Positions 10,619 to 23,496 of a stretch of 64,000 nt of DNA are shown here, piece after piece (the stretch's first letter is position 1; each line of letters begins with the position of its first letter). Source of the DNA: Rutpela maculata (lineage: Eukaryota; Arthropoda; Insecta; Coleoptera; Cerambycidae); assembly GCA_936432065.2 (NCBI GenBank), contig OW386287.2, forward strand, positions 92,671,688 through 92,735,687. Reading direction: 5' to 3'. The notes under the pieces were generated by a model that saw only the letters and a list, made by a program, of their open reading frames with translations, did not search any database and had not been told where the DNA came from. A program made the translations under genes and the position numbers.

Positions 10619-11100
10619 GTAAAACATTTAATTATAATTAAAAATCATGGTAGCCTTAAGAAGTTTAAATAATTACATACCCTTGAATTTGTTTAATTTA
10701 CTATCTCTTTAAGTGAATTAGTTGTGTTTGCATGTAAGCGTAATCTTTTTTCTTATAAGTAATTATTACAAGTAAAATAATAATATTAACGTTGAACTAT
10801 CAATCACTTTAAAGCAAACATTATTGATAAATTTGCCTACAAGTCAATCATTTAAAAATTTACTCCCTTGACATGATTCCTTTCGTTTTCACTGTGTCAG
10901 TAATCATTTGTGAATGGGTTGAAATTGTCGGTCGTGTCGTTAACTATTTTTTTTTGTTAATGTTTATATACCACGCTCAAGCTAAAGAAATAATTTGCGT
11001 TAACACTTTATTAAACTACACAAACAGATTTAAAAAATATATATATTTTTATAAACTTTGATTCTCATCACAATGATCAAATAAAATTGTGCTTTCTTCA
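10619..11100. other. Intron 5' part, nothing recognised
   Basis: AT-rich intronic sequence after the exon A donor. No repeat structure or coding frame stood out. Confidence 0.5.
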
Positions 11101-11137
11101 ACGATAGTTTGGGGAGGGTGGGGGAGATGTTTTGTGG

Positions 11138-11420
11138 AAATGCAATCTTATATATATAAGATATGTATATGTTATATATATAACATATCGCATATGTTAT
11201 CAAGACAGCAAAGTTTTGTTCAATCTGGCAGGTGGGCATTTTTTGAAAAATGTGTTTTTGTCTCGTTTTCTTAATGTCTCGGGTTCTGTTCATCGCAAGA
11301 GGCCAAATAAAAAATCAAAATGTTTCCAAATAAATTATGAATAAAACTTCATGAGTCCAAATACGATCTGTAATTTTGTTTTTTGCAAAAAAATAAAAAC
11401 CGCGAAAAAGACCCCGCACA
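11138..11420 (+). repeat. Dispersed repeat shared with 55.1 and 56.2 kb
   Basis: The segment around TGTCTCGGGTTCTGTTCATC, followed by AGGCCAAATAAAAAATC and a CCAAATACGATCTG block, matches 55120-55330 in the same orientation and 56190-56350 in reverse. At about 11146-11200 an AT palindrome (ATATGTTATATATATAACAT) precedes it. No coding function is apparent. Confidence 0.6.
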
Positions 11421-12130
11421 CCACAAATGGAAATCCGGTATCCATTAAATTTCTCCAATTTTTGATATGTTGTTCTACTGAACCGTTTAATGGGCACGAA
11501 TCCCAATAACACATCCTTCTACCCTTGTTTACCCCCTATGGGAGGTGAAAAGGCTCGTATACATTTAACAATTACATTTCTATAAAAAAAAATTGTCTTT
11601 CAGCAAGTAAAAAACCTCAGTCTAAGGATCTGACCTTTTCCACTCCTTCCGGTGGGTGAAAATCGCTTTCACGGCTGCAAAAAAATTATGAAATTGCTCA
11701 GGTGAGCAGAACACTGAAAAGACGATGCAGAAATCACTCTAAAGTACCCCCTAACGTTTTTCCACCCCTTTAGCACAGATTTGGCTGAAATATTTTTTGC
11801 AGGTTCCTAATATTGAATACTAAAACCCCTATAATTCAAAGAGTGCCGCTATTGCCCAGAAAACTATGGGAAAATTCGGAAAAATTCATAAAATAAAAAA
11901 AAAACTAAAATGCGGAAAACCTGATTTTTTTTATATATACCAGATTAAAGTGGTTCTAAGATTTCTGTGGGTTCAAAAACTATAACATTAGAAAAATAAC
12001 AAAATTCTGAAAAAATTTAGTGATAATTGAAAATTTTAAAGAAAACATTCATAAAAAGTAAAAAAAAAGAATTACAAAATAAGTTAACTCTTAAAATATT
12101 TGTTTCATTTTGTGCATACGATACATCTAT
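11421..12130. other. Intronic AT-rich DNA, no gene
   Basis: Non-coding. It contains phrases typical of arms of dispersed insect repeats (for example CCACTCCTTCCGGTGGGTG near 11640), but I could not pair them with another copy in the window. Confidence 0.4.
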
Positions 12131-12798
12131 TATACAGGGTGATTCTTTTAAGGCGGCCATTAGGATATTTCCCATTTGCAAATGAGATAGACGTTTGAGA
12201 TTTGGTACTTTACCATAGTCCGAAAATAGTCGAATCGAATAAGTCGATACCAACTTGGTTATTTTAAATGGAACATCCTATATATTTTCGACTTTTCGAA
12301 ATGACCATAAAATTCTGAGTCAAAACATGTAGCACAATCTATAACTAAACCGAGCAGTTTCGGAGATATTTGACATTTTATAAAAAATTTTAAGTGCAAC
12401 GGTTTACAAAAACCGTTATAACTTTCTTCATGTTGGAGATCCTCATTTGCTCTTTGGCACGTAGAAAGAACACAAGATGAGCTACTCTCTGCAATAAAAA
12501 TAAATTCCATAATAGTATACTAAGTGTTTTATTTTTCACGTTACATTTTGTCAAATTCAAACCTCAAAAACTTTTTTATTTCAAATGGAACACCCTGTAT
12601 TTTTTTACATCAAATTATGTTAAATTAAATTCCCTTTTTTCCAGCATCAGCATTGTAGGGGTTTTTGAAATATTGGCGATTTTCTTAAATGTCCAAGAAT
12701 TTTTAGAAAAAATCGCCATCAACTTACCCATGATTAGGAGCAATCATTAATATCAGTCATTCTTTTATGTTAAAAAATGCCAGCACGTTTAAATTACA

Positions 12799-13230
12799 CC
12801 CACGAAGACTTTAGAATTGTTTATTATTTATGGAGAATGTGATAAATACCAATAACATGTAACACGTTTGCTACTTGATACCCACAGAACAGAAACCATC
12901 CATCATACACTGTAAAACGTATATTGGATAATTTTAGAATATTTGACTCTGTCAAATGGCACGTGCCAAATTTTATTATGAGAGTCGATGTAGAATTAAG
13001 TTTGAGCTGGACTTATATCAGCATGTCCTATGCCTAACACATGTACTTTTTGAATTATTCGCAGATTTTTGTTGAAAAATATAATTTATCCAAAAAAACA
13101 TAGTAGCCTCTGAGACAATTGAAACAATAGAAACAATTGTTCTTGTGGGTATCAAGTAGAATGTTATGTTCTTGGTATTACTTTATCACTTTCTCCATAA
13201 ATAATAAACAAATCTAAAAGTCTTCGTGGG
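12799..13230. mobile_element. Nested 432-bp MITE
   Basis: Terminal inverted repeats begin CCCACGAAGACTTTAGAATT (one mismatch on the right) and extend about 95 bp (12799-12900 with 13137-13230). The uninterrupted partner arm at 14720-14740 reads straight through the site (CAGTAGGCTAG joined to ACACCCC), which proves that this segment is an insertion in the older foldback element. Confidence 0.8.
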
Positions 13231-13659
13231 TCACAGTAGGCTAGAACCACCTTTAAATGAAATATGCATGCACTCTCTCAATTCTTACGGGAAATGGTAG
13301 CTTTATCTGTCCCGAAACAATTCCCGTAAAATCTGAAATCATTCCCTTGGCCGTTTTCTAGAAAATTCACTTTTAATTTTTTTTTTAAACTGATTTTTTG
13401 CATGGATAAAAACAAGAATCTACTACATTTTTGAAGTCTCTGAATACCCGGACATATTTCAAACAACCTATCAGTTAAATATCAGTTATCTTCTTCAATC
13501 CCCGATTCTTACGTTTATACAATAGACAAAGACAATATCTATTTTCATGGTGCGTTTTTGCATGATTGCTTTGATTTTAATCATGGTCACAGAAAATTTT
13601 CACTCTTGGGTTCTTGGATTGTTTGCCTAGTGAGTTCTGAAGAGTAACTGACCGAGCGA

Positions 13660-14310
13660 CGCCAATATTCTTTGGCAATTATGGTCTCAGATATCTAAGG
13701 TCGAGCAGGACTACTGCTCTTTACCCTAGTACATCGCTGTAGGCCTGGACCGGCCTCGTGCGGGGTGGGCGAGCTTACTTTACATTAACCCCACTCACAA
13801 ATGTGAGCGGTGTGGATGATTTCTTCCCACCTCCTCGGGTCCTGGCTTGATGGACCTTGCTGGCTAAGTTTATCTTCTGGCGCTCTTCTGTCTTGATGAT
13901 CTTTCTTCGCCAGCTTGTCACCCCCGGGGTAGTCATCTGTCTGTTCGGAAATTTTGGGGCATTTTTGACTGGGATTGACTGCCGGTACGCAGAATGGCAA
14001 TTGACATCCTGCCATCCGGATCATTGGGTGAAGGATGAGCTATGTAGCTCGAGGAAGTGCAGTCCTAAGTGCTTTAGTAGCACTTTCGGTCTGCATGGAG
14101 CTAGGTGACTACGGGTACTGGACGGCGTTTCGTCCGATACCTGCAGGGTAATGGGTGCGGGTGGTTGGGTTATCGTCATGTCTCTTCTGTGGGTTATCTT
14201 CATTGGCGGTGGTATGGTTCTCATACTCACCCGTTATCTGACTGAGCGAATGGAAAGTCTACTCAGACGGCCAGTAGAGGCGCTCGGATTTCCCTAGCAA
14301 ATCTAGTTAC
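13660..14310. other. GC-richer block in foldback loop, unidentified
   Basis: Higher GC than its surroundings, with an open minus-strand frame at 13785-14024 (Asp/Lys/Gln-rich) and another at 14021-14230. Looks like a fragment of retroelement UTR or ORF1-like sequence, but I cannot assign it to a family. Confidence 0.4.
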
Positions 14311-15639
14311 GCAAATAGTAATGTTATTCATTGGTTACGGATATATTGGCAGACAAAAATTGCTGTCATTCAAAATAACACAGGAATAGATCTAATGATT
14401 TTGTCTAAATTGACTACTTGGAAGGTTTATATAACCCGATTATTATCAAAACGTTGTCCAGCATGAAGGTTTCTTGTATGTTATTTCCCCAAACTTGCCT
14501 TAAGTTTAAATTTATATTGGAATGTTTAATTTTACTTTCTTGATTGACATTTTAACTACCTTATCAATGCAAAAAATCAATTTTCAAAAAAATTAAAATT
14601 AAAATTGAAATTTCTAGAAAACGGCCAAGGGAATGATTTCAGATTTTACGGGAATTGTTTCAGGACAGATATAGCTACCATTGGCTAGCATATTTCATTT
14701 AAATGTGGTTCTAGCCTACTGTGGGGTGTAATTTAAACATGCTGGCATTTTTTAACATAAAAGAATGACTGACATTAATGATTGTTTCTAATCATGGATA
14801 AAGTTGATGGCAATTTTTACTAAAAATTCTTGAACATTTAAGAAAATCGCCAATATTTCAAAAGGTTGTAACTTTAACCCTTACAATGCTGATACTAGAA
14901 AAAAGGGAGTTTAATTTAACATAATTTGATGTAAAAAAATACAGGATGTTTCATTTGAAATAAAAAAGTTTTTGAGGTTTGAATTTGACAAGATGTAACG
15001 TGAAAAATAAAACAATATACTATTATGGAATTTGTTTTTATTATAGAGAGTACCTCATCTTGTGTTCTTTCTACGTGCCAAAGAGCAAATGAGGATCTCC
15101 TACACGAAGAAAGTTATAGCGGTTCTTGCAAACCGTTGCACCTATCAAATTTTTTATAAAATGTCAAATATCTCCGAAACTGCTCGGTTTAGTTATAGGT
15201 TGTGCTACATGTTTTGACTAAGAATTTTATGGTAAAATATATAGTGTCCTATTTAAAATAAGCAAGTTGGTATCGACTTCCGGTATTTCCAGAAGTGCCG
15301 CTATTTTGAAATTATTATTTTCGGACTCGCAATGGTCGTCTATGATAGAGTACCAAATCTCAAATGTCCAGCTCATCTGCAAGTGGGAAATATTCTAATG
15401 GCAGCCTTAAAAGAATCACCCTGTATATTTTCATCAAAATCGTCTTCATCGTCTTGATTAATTAGGACACTAAGTGCACAGTTAGCACCCTGCTGCATTT
15501 GTTTTGTCATTTGCAAAATATTATTTTTAATAAATTTTCAGGCGCTGCGCTGGTTGTTAATTTATCGGGTTTGGAAAAATTTGGTAGTTTCCATCCCCAA
15601 TGGTTTGATAGCAAATCGATACCCAGCTATATTTACACC

Positions 15640-15835
15640 TATATGTGTACTTTCTTTTGATGTTCTAGAGCGGTGCCAGTTGTGCTGGTCTTTGCATATT
15701 TACACTAGTATCTCTAGTGTTTGTAAAACATTATACCCATATTTGCTTAAATCAAACGTAGACTTAGGAGCACCATATAAAGCTAGAATACACTTTACAT
15801 CAACCTTTAAAATATAAAGAGTCTTGATTTTGTAT
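15640..15835 (-). pseudogene. Orphan TE gene family A, short fragment
   Basis: Minus-strand translation contains CILALYGAPKSTFDLSKYGY, matching the internal LYGAPK...L...Y block of orphan family A (see 22985-24969). The continuation before 15700 is broken by stops. Only about 65 codons are recognisable. This copy lies just outside the 12.1-15.4 kb foldback. Confidence 0.55.
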
Positions 15836-17057
15836 CGCAAAGACTTAGGTGCCGTCCTGTAAATCGTCACGTTTTTCAAAAATTTTAGCAAACATTATTT
15901 CGTGCAGTAAGTGTGTGAATAACATAATACAAGAATGACCATTTTTTATTATGCCAAATTACTCATTATTTTCTTTTCTTTGAAATTTTTTTATTGAATT
16001 TTCCCGCCATCTCGCACAATTAAAAGTTAGAGTTAGAAAAGCAGTTTTACACCTATAAATCATTAGGAAAACCGTTTTTCAATCGCCTGATAGATTTGAA
16101 ATCTGAATTTTCTTTTTCGGTAACTTAAGTTGCATGAAAAACTACTATAAAAAACATTACCATTAAAAGTACTATGAAATAGTCTGAAGAAAATGTATAT
16201 CTATACAGTACATCTACGATTACGCCTGGAACGCCAGAAATTGTAACATTATTTTTTGTAAAAAAATATATGATTTTAAAGGAAATTTTCTCAGCTTTCT
16301 CATGGTGCAATATTCAATTATTTTTAAAATTTACAAATACGTTTTATTCCGATTGAATTTGCATTATTCACAGTGGTTTTAAAAACTACAAATTTGCGCT
16401 TCGATAATGACAAAATCATTTGAAATACACGTCTATATAGGAAATTTCATAAGCTTCTGTTTAAGTTTTATGAAATTCTGTCGTACGAAACTCCGCATTT
16501 AAGTAAATTTGAAAAACTAAGTAAGTGTACGCTTTATCTTTATCTTTATCATTTAACTTCAATTATCATTCAATTTTCGTGTTAAAAAATGTCTTGTTTG
16601 AAATGAGTAGTTCAAACCGTTAAAAAGGCAGTTCACTAAATTGACCAGTCTGCATCAGGAAAATAGCAAAATGAAATAGGACGCAAAACTGTTCATGACA
16701 TTTGACCACTTTGGTCTCGACATTCCCTCCGTTCTCACTATGCTATAATGGCGAACGAATCAAATAATATAATTCTTTATAAATACTTTTTTTTACTTCA
16801 ATTTGGGCTTTTAAAATGTAAATTATAATTTAAAGTACTATAGGTATGTACTTGAAACAAATATGTTATTTGGAATAAATATTATTTATTCGAAACCAAA
16901 TACCTTGAAAATAATTTTCGCCTGCAAGACTATTTTTTATTTACTCTTTCAAATATTATTTCTTTTTGTTTTTATCTGAAATGAATATGACACTTTATCT
17001 TTTAATTTGTTACGGATTTATTTAGTCTGTCCATAATTTATGCCCCGCCGCGCCAAC
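15836..17057. other. AT-rich intronic DNA, no gene
   Basis: No recognisable coding or repeat unit apart from a short (TTTATC)3 run at about 16532-16550. Confidence 0.5.
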
Positions 17058-19823
17058 ATTAGACGACTATGCGGGAAAGATATCGGGCATGAAGCAAGTA
17101 ATATACGACTGCGGCTATATGTGATCAGCATCCTACCGTTCTTATGCCATTGTGACAGTCGCAGCAATATCGTTCCATTAAGTATATAATCAATGTAAAT
17201 GTGGTAAGTTTTACTGTTGATATGCCTTGATTTTACTTCTAGTTTTAATATGTTGGGCGCGGCTTTCCTATAAATATTGGATGTGTTTTGATTACACTGT
17301 TGCATTAAATACACTGGACAGTGGTTCCGCGCTAATATACAGGTGGTCATAATTACTTAGTTTGATGACACGACTTTAAATATTTATTTTTTAGATAAGC
17401 ACGGGTGTTTAGGACATAAGAAACACATTTTGACACCAAGACAGTAGTTTTCAAAGGGTTATATAAACTTTATTAGAAGAAAATAAGCTAATACAAACAA
17501 AACAATAACTATTTAATCAAGCCAAATAATATACTTGTAGATAATTCTAATATAAACATTATACACAATTTATAGAATTATAACACAATTTACTTATTTT
17601 ACAAAATCTCATTGTAATATAAATAGGTATAAAACTTTGCAACAAAAAATATGTCTGGTCACACTTAAAACTAATAATGAAGTTATTTACTTAAGGAATA
17701 CGTATTTTAATTACGTAGATGAGTCTGTTAATAAACATTTAAAAGGCTTATTACCGTCTGAGATAACACTGACTGCTTCTTACGAGGAAAGATTCGGAGA
17801 CTAGTAATTATTGGATCCGAGTTAAGAAGTTTAGTAGAAGAGTCAGTATTAGTAACAACGTGTGACATTTTTCTGGTGTGATCGCGTCTAAATATTTTAA
17901 TAATTTTATTTGTTGATTCTGCAGCCTCTTCAGATAATTCACTTATATATAACAATGCGTAATCAATTACCTCGTACCCATGAATTAATACCTTGTGAAC
18001 CAAAGCAGGAAGATTGTACCAGGGATATTCCTGAATTAGTTGCCTGGCCGTATATAATGCGAAGTCCCTAAACTTTTCCTTATTTATATTGTAGCCTGAT
18101 GACAAGCAACTGAGCAAGGTACCACACTTGCCAATTATATTTTTGTCAAGCCCAGTAATGTCTGCGCAAGTGGCAGAATAGGCGAAAAATGCTCTAGCGG
18201 TATTTCCATCATTTGACGTCCTACTTTCACCACTACGCAGTTTATCAACAATTAAGCCTAATCTTTCTTTAAATTGGGCTTGAATGGATTTCTTTCTCTG
18301 TGCAAAAAGAGCTTTATCTTCTGCTGATCAATTTGCCATTTCTTTACTGGCAGTCCATTGTTCTGTCATTATGCGTAGCACGTTTCCGCGTCACTCCCAG
18401 TTTTTCACTGCCAGAGGTCAAACACGTATTTACTTGTAAAGGAACATTTATAACTGGTACCTAAAGACAAAGTAATACAAAATTAACTTCAATAGTATAT
18501 AAAATTTCGTTTACAAAATGTCTACAAACAGAACTATGGTGATGCGATGTAGAGGCTGTTTTAAAATAAAACAGGCAGCTCGCGGCAAGAAAGTCCAAGC
18601 TTTACATTTTTGTATAGTATAAGCGGGGGTGCGCGGGGTAAAGTAGTTAAAAGTTTCTAACAAAGTGAAAGATGTAAAACATTATTGTATTATTTTCGTT
18701 TCCTGTGAATGCTACAAAACTTACATACTTTGAAAATATTTCGTTACTATATTACATCAATATAAAGTACATACCTTCTTCCTGGAACTCCATTACAAAA
18801 CGATCACTAAAACCAAAACAGTTCCAAGAACTGACGATTAATAATTTAGGTTGGCGGATGCTATTTCTAACACAAGTAAGCTTTGACGTGTGGTCACTTC
18901 GGAAGCCGAAATTCAACTGTTTTACTTTCTTATCGGGATTTATCTTTATACCTGCTTTAAATATGGGCTTTACTGAAGTAGCAGGTAAAATTATTCGCAA
19001 TATTATTGATGTCAATATTTTTGAATTATGACCGTATTGGGAACCACTGTGCACTGTGAGCTACAGTTAATAAAAAAGAATGGATTTTTAGCTTATTTTT
19101 TGTTGGAGAAAACGCAAGTTATATCTTAAAAATTAAACTTTTCCCGAATTCCGAAATAAGGGGAAATTCGCGAAGTAAGGGTTGAAGGCAATCCCAGACT
19201 TTTATACGCCCACCGCATTAGGATTCAGGAAAAAAATTTATATCGAATACGACTTTCCAGCTTTATGTCTGATGGGTACTTAGGACCGAAAGATAAACAT
19301 CTCCAGAATCTGGACTATTAATTTTGTTTGACTAAGATTGTAAGTACTTTTGATTTCACAAAAAAGTAGTACAACTTTTAGATACGAAAATGGCCTTTTT
19401 TAGTTGTCTAAATTGTTCTCTTGTCAGTAAATTATTGAAATTAACTTAATAACGGAAATATAGATGTCAGTCAGTTGTAATTACGTAAGTTGATACTGAT
19501 ATCTTGATAAAAATATTAAAAAATTTTGGGAATAAACTAAAAATAGAACTAACATAAGTTCGATGATATCAAACAGATATTAGATGAGATTACTTTGTTA
19601 AAGTCGCGCCCAGCACATTAAAACTGGAAGTAAGATCAAGGCATATCAACAGTAAAACTTAACACATTTACATTGATTATATACCTAATGGAACTACAAT
19701 TCAAGCATACGCCAATATTGCTGCGATTGTCCCAATGGCATAAAAATGGTAGGATGCTGTTCACATATAGCCGCAGCAGTATATTACTTGTCTCATACCC
19801 GATATCTTTCTCGCATAGTACGT
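17058..19823. mobile_element. Inverted-repeat element carrying orphan gene B
   Basis: Imperfect inverted arms of about 215 bp: 17058-17267 pairs with 19600-19823. Landmark blocks are GAAAGATATCGGGCATGA, TATATAATCAATGTAAATGT and TGTTGGGCGCG. Between them lies a minus-strand gene fragment (17728-18369) and a further minus-strand open frame at 18752-19054 with no known relatives. Arms plus internal gene suggest a decayed DNA transposon of about 2.8 kb. Target duplications could not be defined. Confidence 0.65.
17728..18369 (-). pseudogene. Orphan TE-borne gene family B fragment
   Basis: From ATG at 18369 the minus frame runs 213 codons to the stop at 17728, with one in-frame TGA at 18328-18330. 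Recognisable blocks: NTARAFF, ADITGLDKNIIGKCGTLLSC, LSSGYNINKEKF, YPWYNLPALVHKVLIHGYEV and ELSEEAAESTNKIIKIFRRD, ending with NSDPIITSLR. I recall this pattern (TARxFF, LIHG, LSEEAxExxNK) from many uncharacterised arthropod proteins that occur in high copy. No enzymatic motif is evident. Its position between inverted arms supports transposon origin; the function is unknown. Confidence 0.6.
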
Positions 19824-20832
19824 CCAGCAGAAGTTTTATCTAATATATTTGCATCAGAAAATATTCACGTAGTTATTCATGAGGACAGAGACGAAGATTA
19901 ATTATATTGTAATAATTAATAATTTGAATCATAATAAATAATATTTTCTAGGACTTTTATCTATACTGCACCTTTCTTATTCTTAACGTAAATAATAAGT
20001 GTAATTCAGAGTATTTACTTTATTTATTTAAATTACAAATACATTACTACTTGTTTATACATTTATGAGCAAGTTTATATTATTAAAGAGAGATGTAAAG
20101 TAATAAGTACTCCAGATTAGTCATAACGAGTTTTTATTTTTTTTAAGAAGTGTTGCACCCATTTTATTTGAATGCAGTTTTTGGTGATAATGCTAGACAT
20201 AGTAAGCTACGTTATATGTTTTTCTGTGATTGCACCTCTGTGTGAACTATGAAAAAAAATAAGAATTTTTTATTCTTAATTTTTTTAAATAGTAAATGTA
20301 GTTGAAAAATTTTACAAAAAATGTGTAATTGAATTTGTGTTAATGGTAACTTTATTACTCACCGATGTCATGACACAAGTTATTTTGAAAATACCTCTCT
20401 GGGGCCACTGACCCTATCTTATCCTGCTAGACCCATATAAAAATTATTTCATTGTAAGAGACTTGGATGGGAAATCTGGATGTGGGAGTAGTGATTCCTT
20501 AGACAGCGTTTTTGTTAAATATTTTTATCCCTAAAAATTAATTATTGCATGACTGGAACACCCTGTATACATTTCTGGCTATGTCATATGTTGTAGAATA
20601 AAAATGCCCACAAGTTAAAAGACATAAATCGAATTACACACCTCTAGATGCGATATTCAACACGTTTACGTCAGTTTCGCTTCTTTTCACATCTATTTAA
20701 AATAGTAATTTGATTGACATTGAGCTTACTTATCAAATATGGTGCTAATAATGACGAAGTTGAAATATTAAATCTACAGTCTATACCTGAAATACACTTT
20801 AATAAAATTATACTATTTTCTTTGTTTCGTAG
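19824..20832. other. AT-rich intronic DNA, no gene
   Basis: Non-coding. One GGAACACCCTGTATAC phrase near 20548 is a common end sequence of insect foldback/mariner-type repeats, but no partner end was found. Confidence 0.5.
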
Positions 20833-20980
20833 CTACCTTCATACGACAGCAACCCCCTTCCGGTAATGGTTTTCTTACACGGTGGCGGCTGGTTATGTGG
20901 GGGAGGCAATTCCCTCTGGTATGGTCCTGACATTCTACTGGACAGAGATGTAGTTCTCGTTGTCACCAATTATAGATTAG
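20833..20980 (+). CDS. Carboxylesterase exon B (oxyanion HGGG)
   Basis: Acceptor TTTGTTTCGTAG, donor TTAG|GTAATA; 49 codons plus one base. The translation LPSYDSNPLPVMVFLHGGGW continues to VVLVVTNYRL. HGGG forms the oxyanion hole of type B carboxylesterases, and VTNYRLG...GFL is the family strand leading to the active site. Its phase-1 donor joins exactly with exon C (completing the Gly codon). Introns on both sides are about 10.2 kb and full of mobile elements. Confidence 0.93.
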
Positions 20981-21382
20981 GTAATAATTTTATGTGTCAA
21001 TTTTAAACCCCAGGGAACTTAGTAAACCGTCCTGGTAATTTCTTTCAATAATTTTGTATCCCTTGTTAATATCATTTCTATAATTTGAAATAAAAGGGTA
21101 AGGGATTTTCCGACAAAAATCATGATGATATTAACGGCTTGTGATTTTGCACTTTCAAGGAACTTTTCTAACCTAAACAGTAATTGCACGATTTTTTTTA
21201 CGTTCGATACGATTACAAAAATTTAAATTGAGAAAATGCAGACAGTTTAACATCAAACATAATTATCAGAATGTATTTCTAATCACGAAACATGTTCTTT
21301 TTTTATTTCAAACAGCAATAATCTATTTCCATTGTTATTTTATCTATCTGATTCAAACAACTAGACATTTACTGAGCACAAA

Positions 21383-22217
21383 CCGACAAAAAAATTTTTT
21401 TTTGTTTTAGAGACGTGACCTACCCTATTTTTAGTAAAATTTTCCGCTGAATCCGAAAATGATAAAAAGATAAATTCTGACGTATGGATTACCCCCTACA
21501 CACCCTCAATTCCCCCCAAAAATTCAAATAATCCAAACTGGCCATCCAACCCACCTATCTTTAGTAAAATTCGCTGAATACGAAAATGGCAAAAAAAATG
21601 TTTTAGCATTTTAATTCCGCAATCAATCAAAATGCGAGTTCAAGCTCTGGGGCCACGTCAAGGCGTCTACCAACCCAGGGTAAGTTATAACCTGGATTTA
21701 GAAAATACCTTCCGTATGCTACATAGCTCTTAAAGTTACTTAAGAGCTTAAAACATTTTGGAAAACAATAAGCTTTCAAATTTCACCAATGCTAGGATGC
21801 TAACCGTAATTTGCAAATGCTATCTGGGGCGAGGTTAAGTGTACAAGCAAAGGGAACTTGTAGTTCAAAAATATTTTTTAGTTTTGGTTGTACCGACAGA
21901 TTTTATAAAAGTTATAACGATTATCATGTCTGATTTGTATTTATTTTTATTTTTGAAAGAAGCAAGTGAGAGATACGGATGAGTAGGAGATCCCTCACGT
22001 CCAAATAATTTTTTTGCCATTTTCGGATTGAGCGAATTTTACCAAAGGTAGGTGGGTTGGATGACCAGTTTAGGTTTTTTGAATTTTTGGGGGGAGTTGA
22101 GGGTGTATGGGGGAGAATCCATACGTCAGAATTTTTTTTTTATCATTTTCGGATTCAGCGGAAAATTTTACTAGAAATAGATAGGGTAAGGTCTCTAAAA
22201 CAAATTTTTTTTGTCGG
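21383..22217. mobile_element. Foldback element, ~215-bp arms
   Basis: The left arm 21383-21598 and right arm 22010-22217 are reverse complements. Shared landmarks: CCGACAAAAAAATTTTTTTT, GAATCCGAAAATGATAAAA, GACGTATGGATT and CCAACCCACCTA. The loop 21600-22009 carries no gene. Ends near CCGAC/GTCGG. Confidence 0.75.
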
Positions 22218-23194
22218 CTTGTGTAATCACCATGAAAAAAAGTCTTCACAAAAATTCATTTCAAATTGGACCATGTGCATCGTACCGGATAAGATCTAGA
22301 GTAGTAAGTTTCACATTTTAGGTAAATTATGTTTCAACATATTTTTAATAGACCAAAATTTTTAATTAATTCATGTAAATAATACCCAATAGAAAGTTCT
22401 GAAAATGTGCAATTTACAAGGAGTCGTTTATGTAGTTTATTCACAATTTGTAATATACTTCACAATATTTTTTACACTTTATATTTTTTATATTGGTGTA
22501 ATTACAGCCCAGTCAAATTAGACGTTATATTAGTCCACGCAAATCAGACATTTTGGAAGAAATAATTTATAAAGTAATAATATTACGTACGTACTCTAGA
22601 CAGAGTTAGAAATAGATACCCGAAAAGTTCTCCCCATTTAGGGGTGCAAAAAAACACCCTAACGGGGACTTAAAGCTGGTTTTTCACTTTTATCTTGTAA
22701 ACCATTCGTCGGAAGAGAAAAAGTATAGGAAATAAAAACTTGTCGTTAAATTCTGCATAAAAAATGTCCTATTAACCTTGTAGTTTATCCTCACCTACTT
22801 TGCGCTAACAACGTCCGAACAGAGGAAAACTTGGGGTAGTTTAGAGCGCACATGTAAAATTCTGTCCTATTCGAAGTTTCACAGCGAATACCTTAAAACC
22901 GGTTATTTTAACTACCCAGGAATGAATTTATAGAGCAGAATTCTCTCTATAAGATGCATGTATAGCAGGTTTTGACGCAAGTGATTTTTATTCATTTTCC
23001 CTTTTTTTCCACAAAGCTGTATTTTTTAATTTAAGCTCGTTTCCACACCACCATCGAGGTAGAGCTCTCGGTACGTTTTTTTTAAGTGGTTTCCCCTGTA
23101 GGCCTATTCCACTAAAATTCTGTTTAATTTTACTCATTAAGGGCTTCTTCATAGACGAACGCTTCTTCAAATTCGGAATTTAAACATTCTTGCC

Positions 23195-23242
23195 CATGGC
23201 AATTAGAACACATCGCTGAGCATGGCAATTAGAACACATCGC
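23195..23242. repeat. Out-of-frame tandem duplication in orphan gene A
   Basis: CATGGCAATTAGAACACATC is present at 23195 and again at 23221 (period 26 bp). 26 is not a multiple of 3, so it shifts the reading frame just after the CSCF cysteine cluster. Confidence 0.85.
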
Positions 23243-23496
23243 AATTCAACCTTAAAACAGCTGCATCGTTTTCCGCAACCCTTTCTGCAGCTGCAGTATA
23301 TTAGCTGTAGGGCGAAAATTGGTGCTGGTAACTCGGTGGTATAAATGGGTGCTATGATGTTGCCTACTTTCTTCCAACCGCAATCCGTTGGTTCCAAGTT
23401 TTCTCCTTGCCAAGATTGAATTTGGAGAAATACTCTGTAAGAATGTTGACGTAATACCTCAGATATTGGTGGCCGTCTTGGTAGAGTCCCGGCAGT

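Larger units (their letters stand above)
12131..15427. mobile_element. 3.3-kb foldback element with ~700-bp inverted arms
   Basis: Ends are TATACAGGGTGATTCTTTTA (12131) and its reverse complement (to 15427), which suggests a TA-targeting (Tc1/mariner-type) element. The left arm (12131-12803 plus 13238-13385) pairs with the right arm (14722-15427 plus 14583-14720), giving more than 800 bp of imperfect inverted repeat. The left arm is interrupted by a nested MITE. The central loop (13386-14582) includes a GC-richer block of unknown nature. No transposase was recognised. Confidence 0.8.

Noticed and set aside
17018..17350. 110-codon minus-strand open frame.
   Set aside because: It largely coincides with the inverted arm of the 17.06-19.82 kb element, whose partner arm does not keep the frame open.
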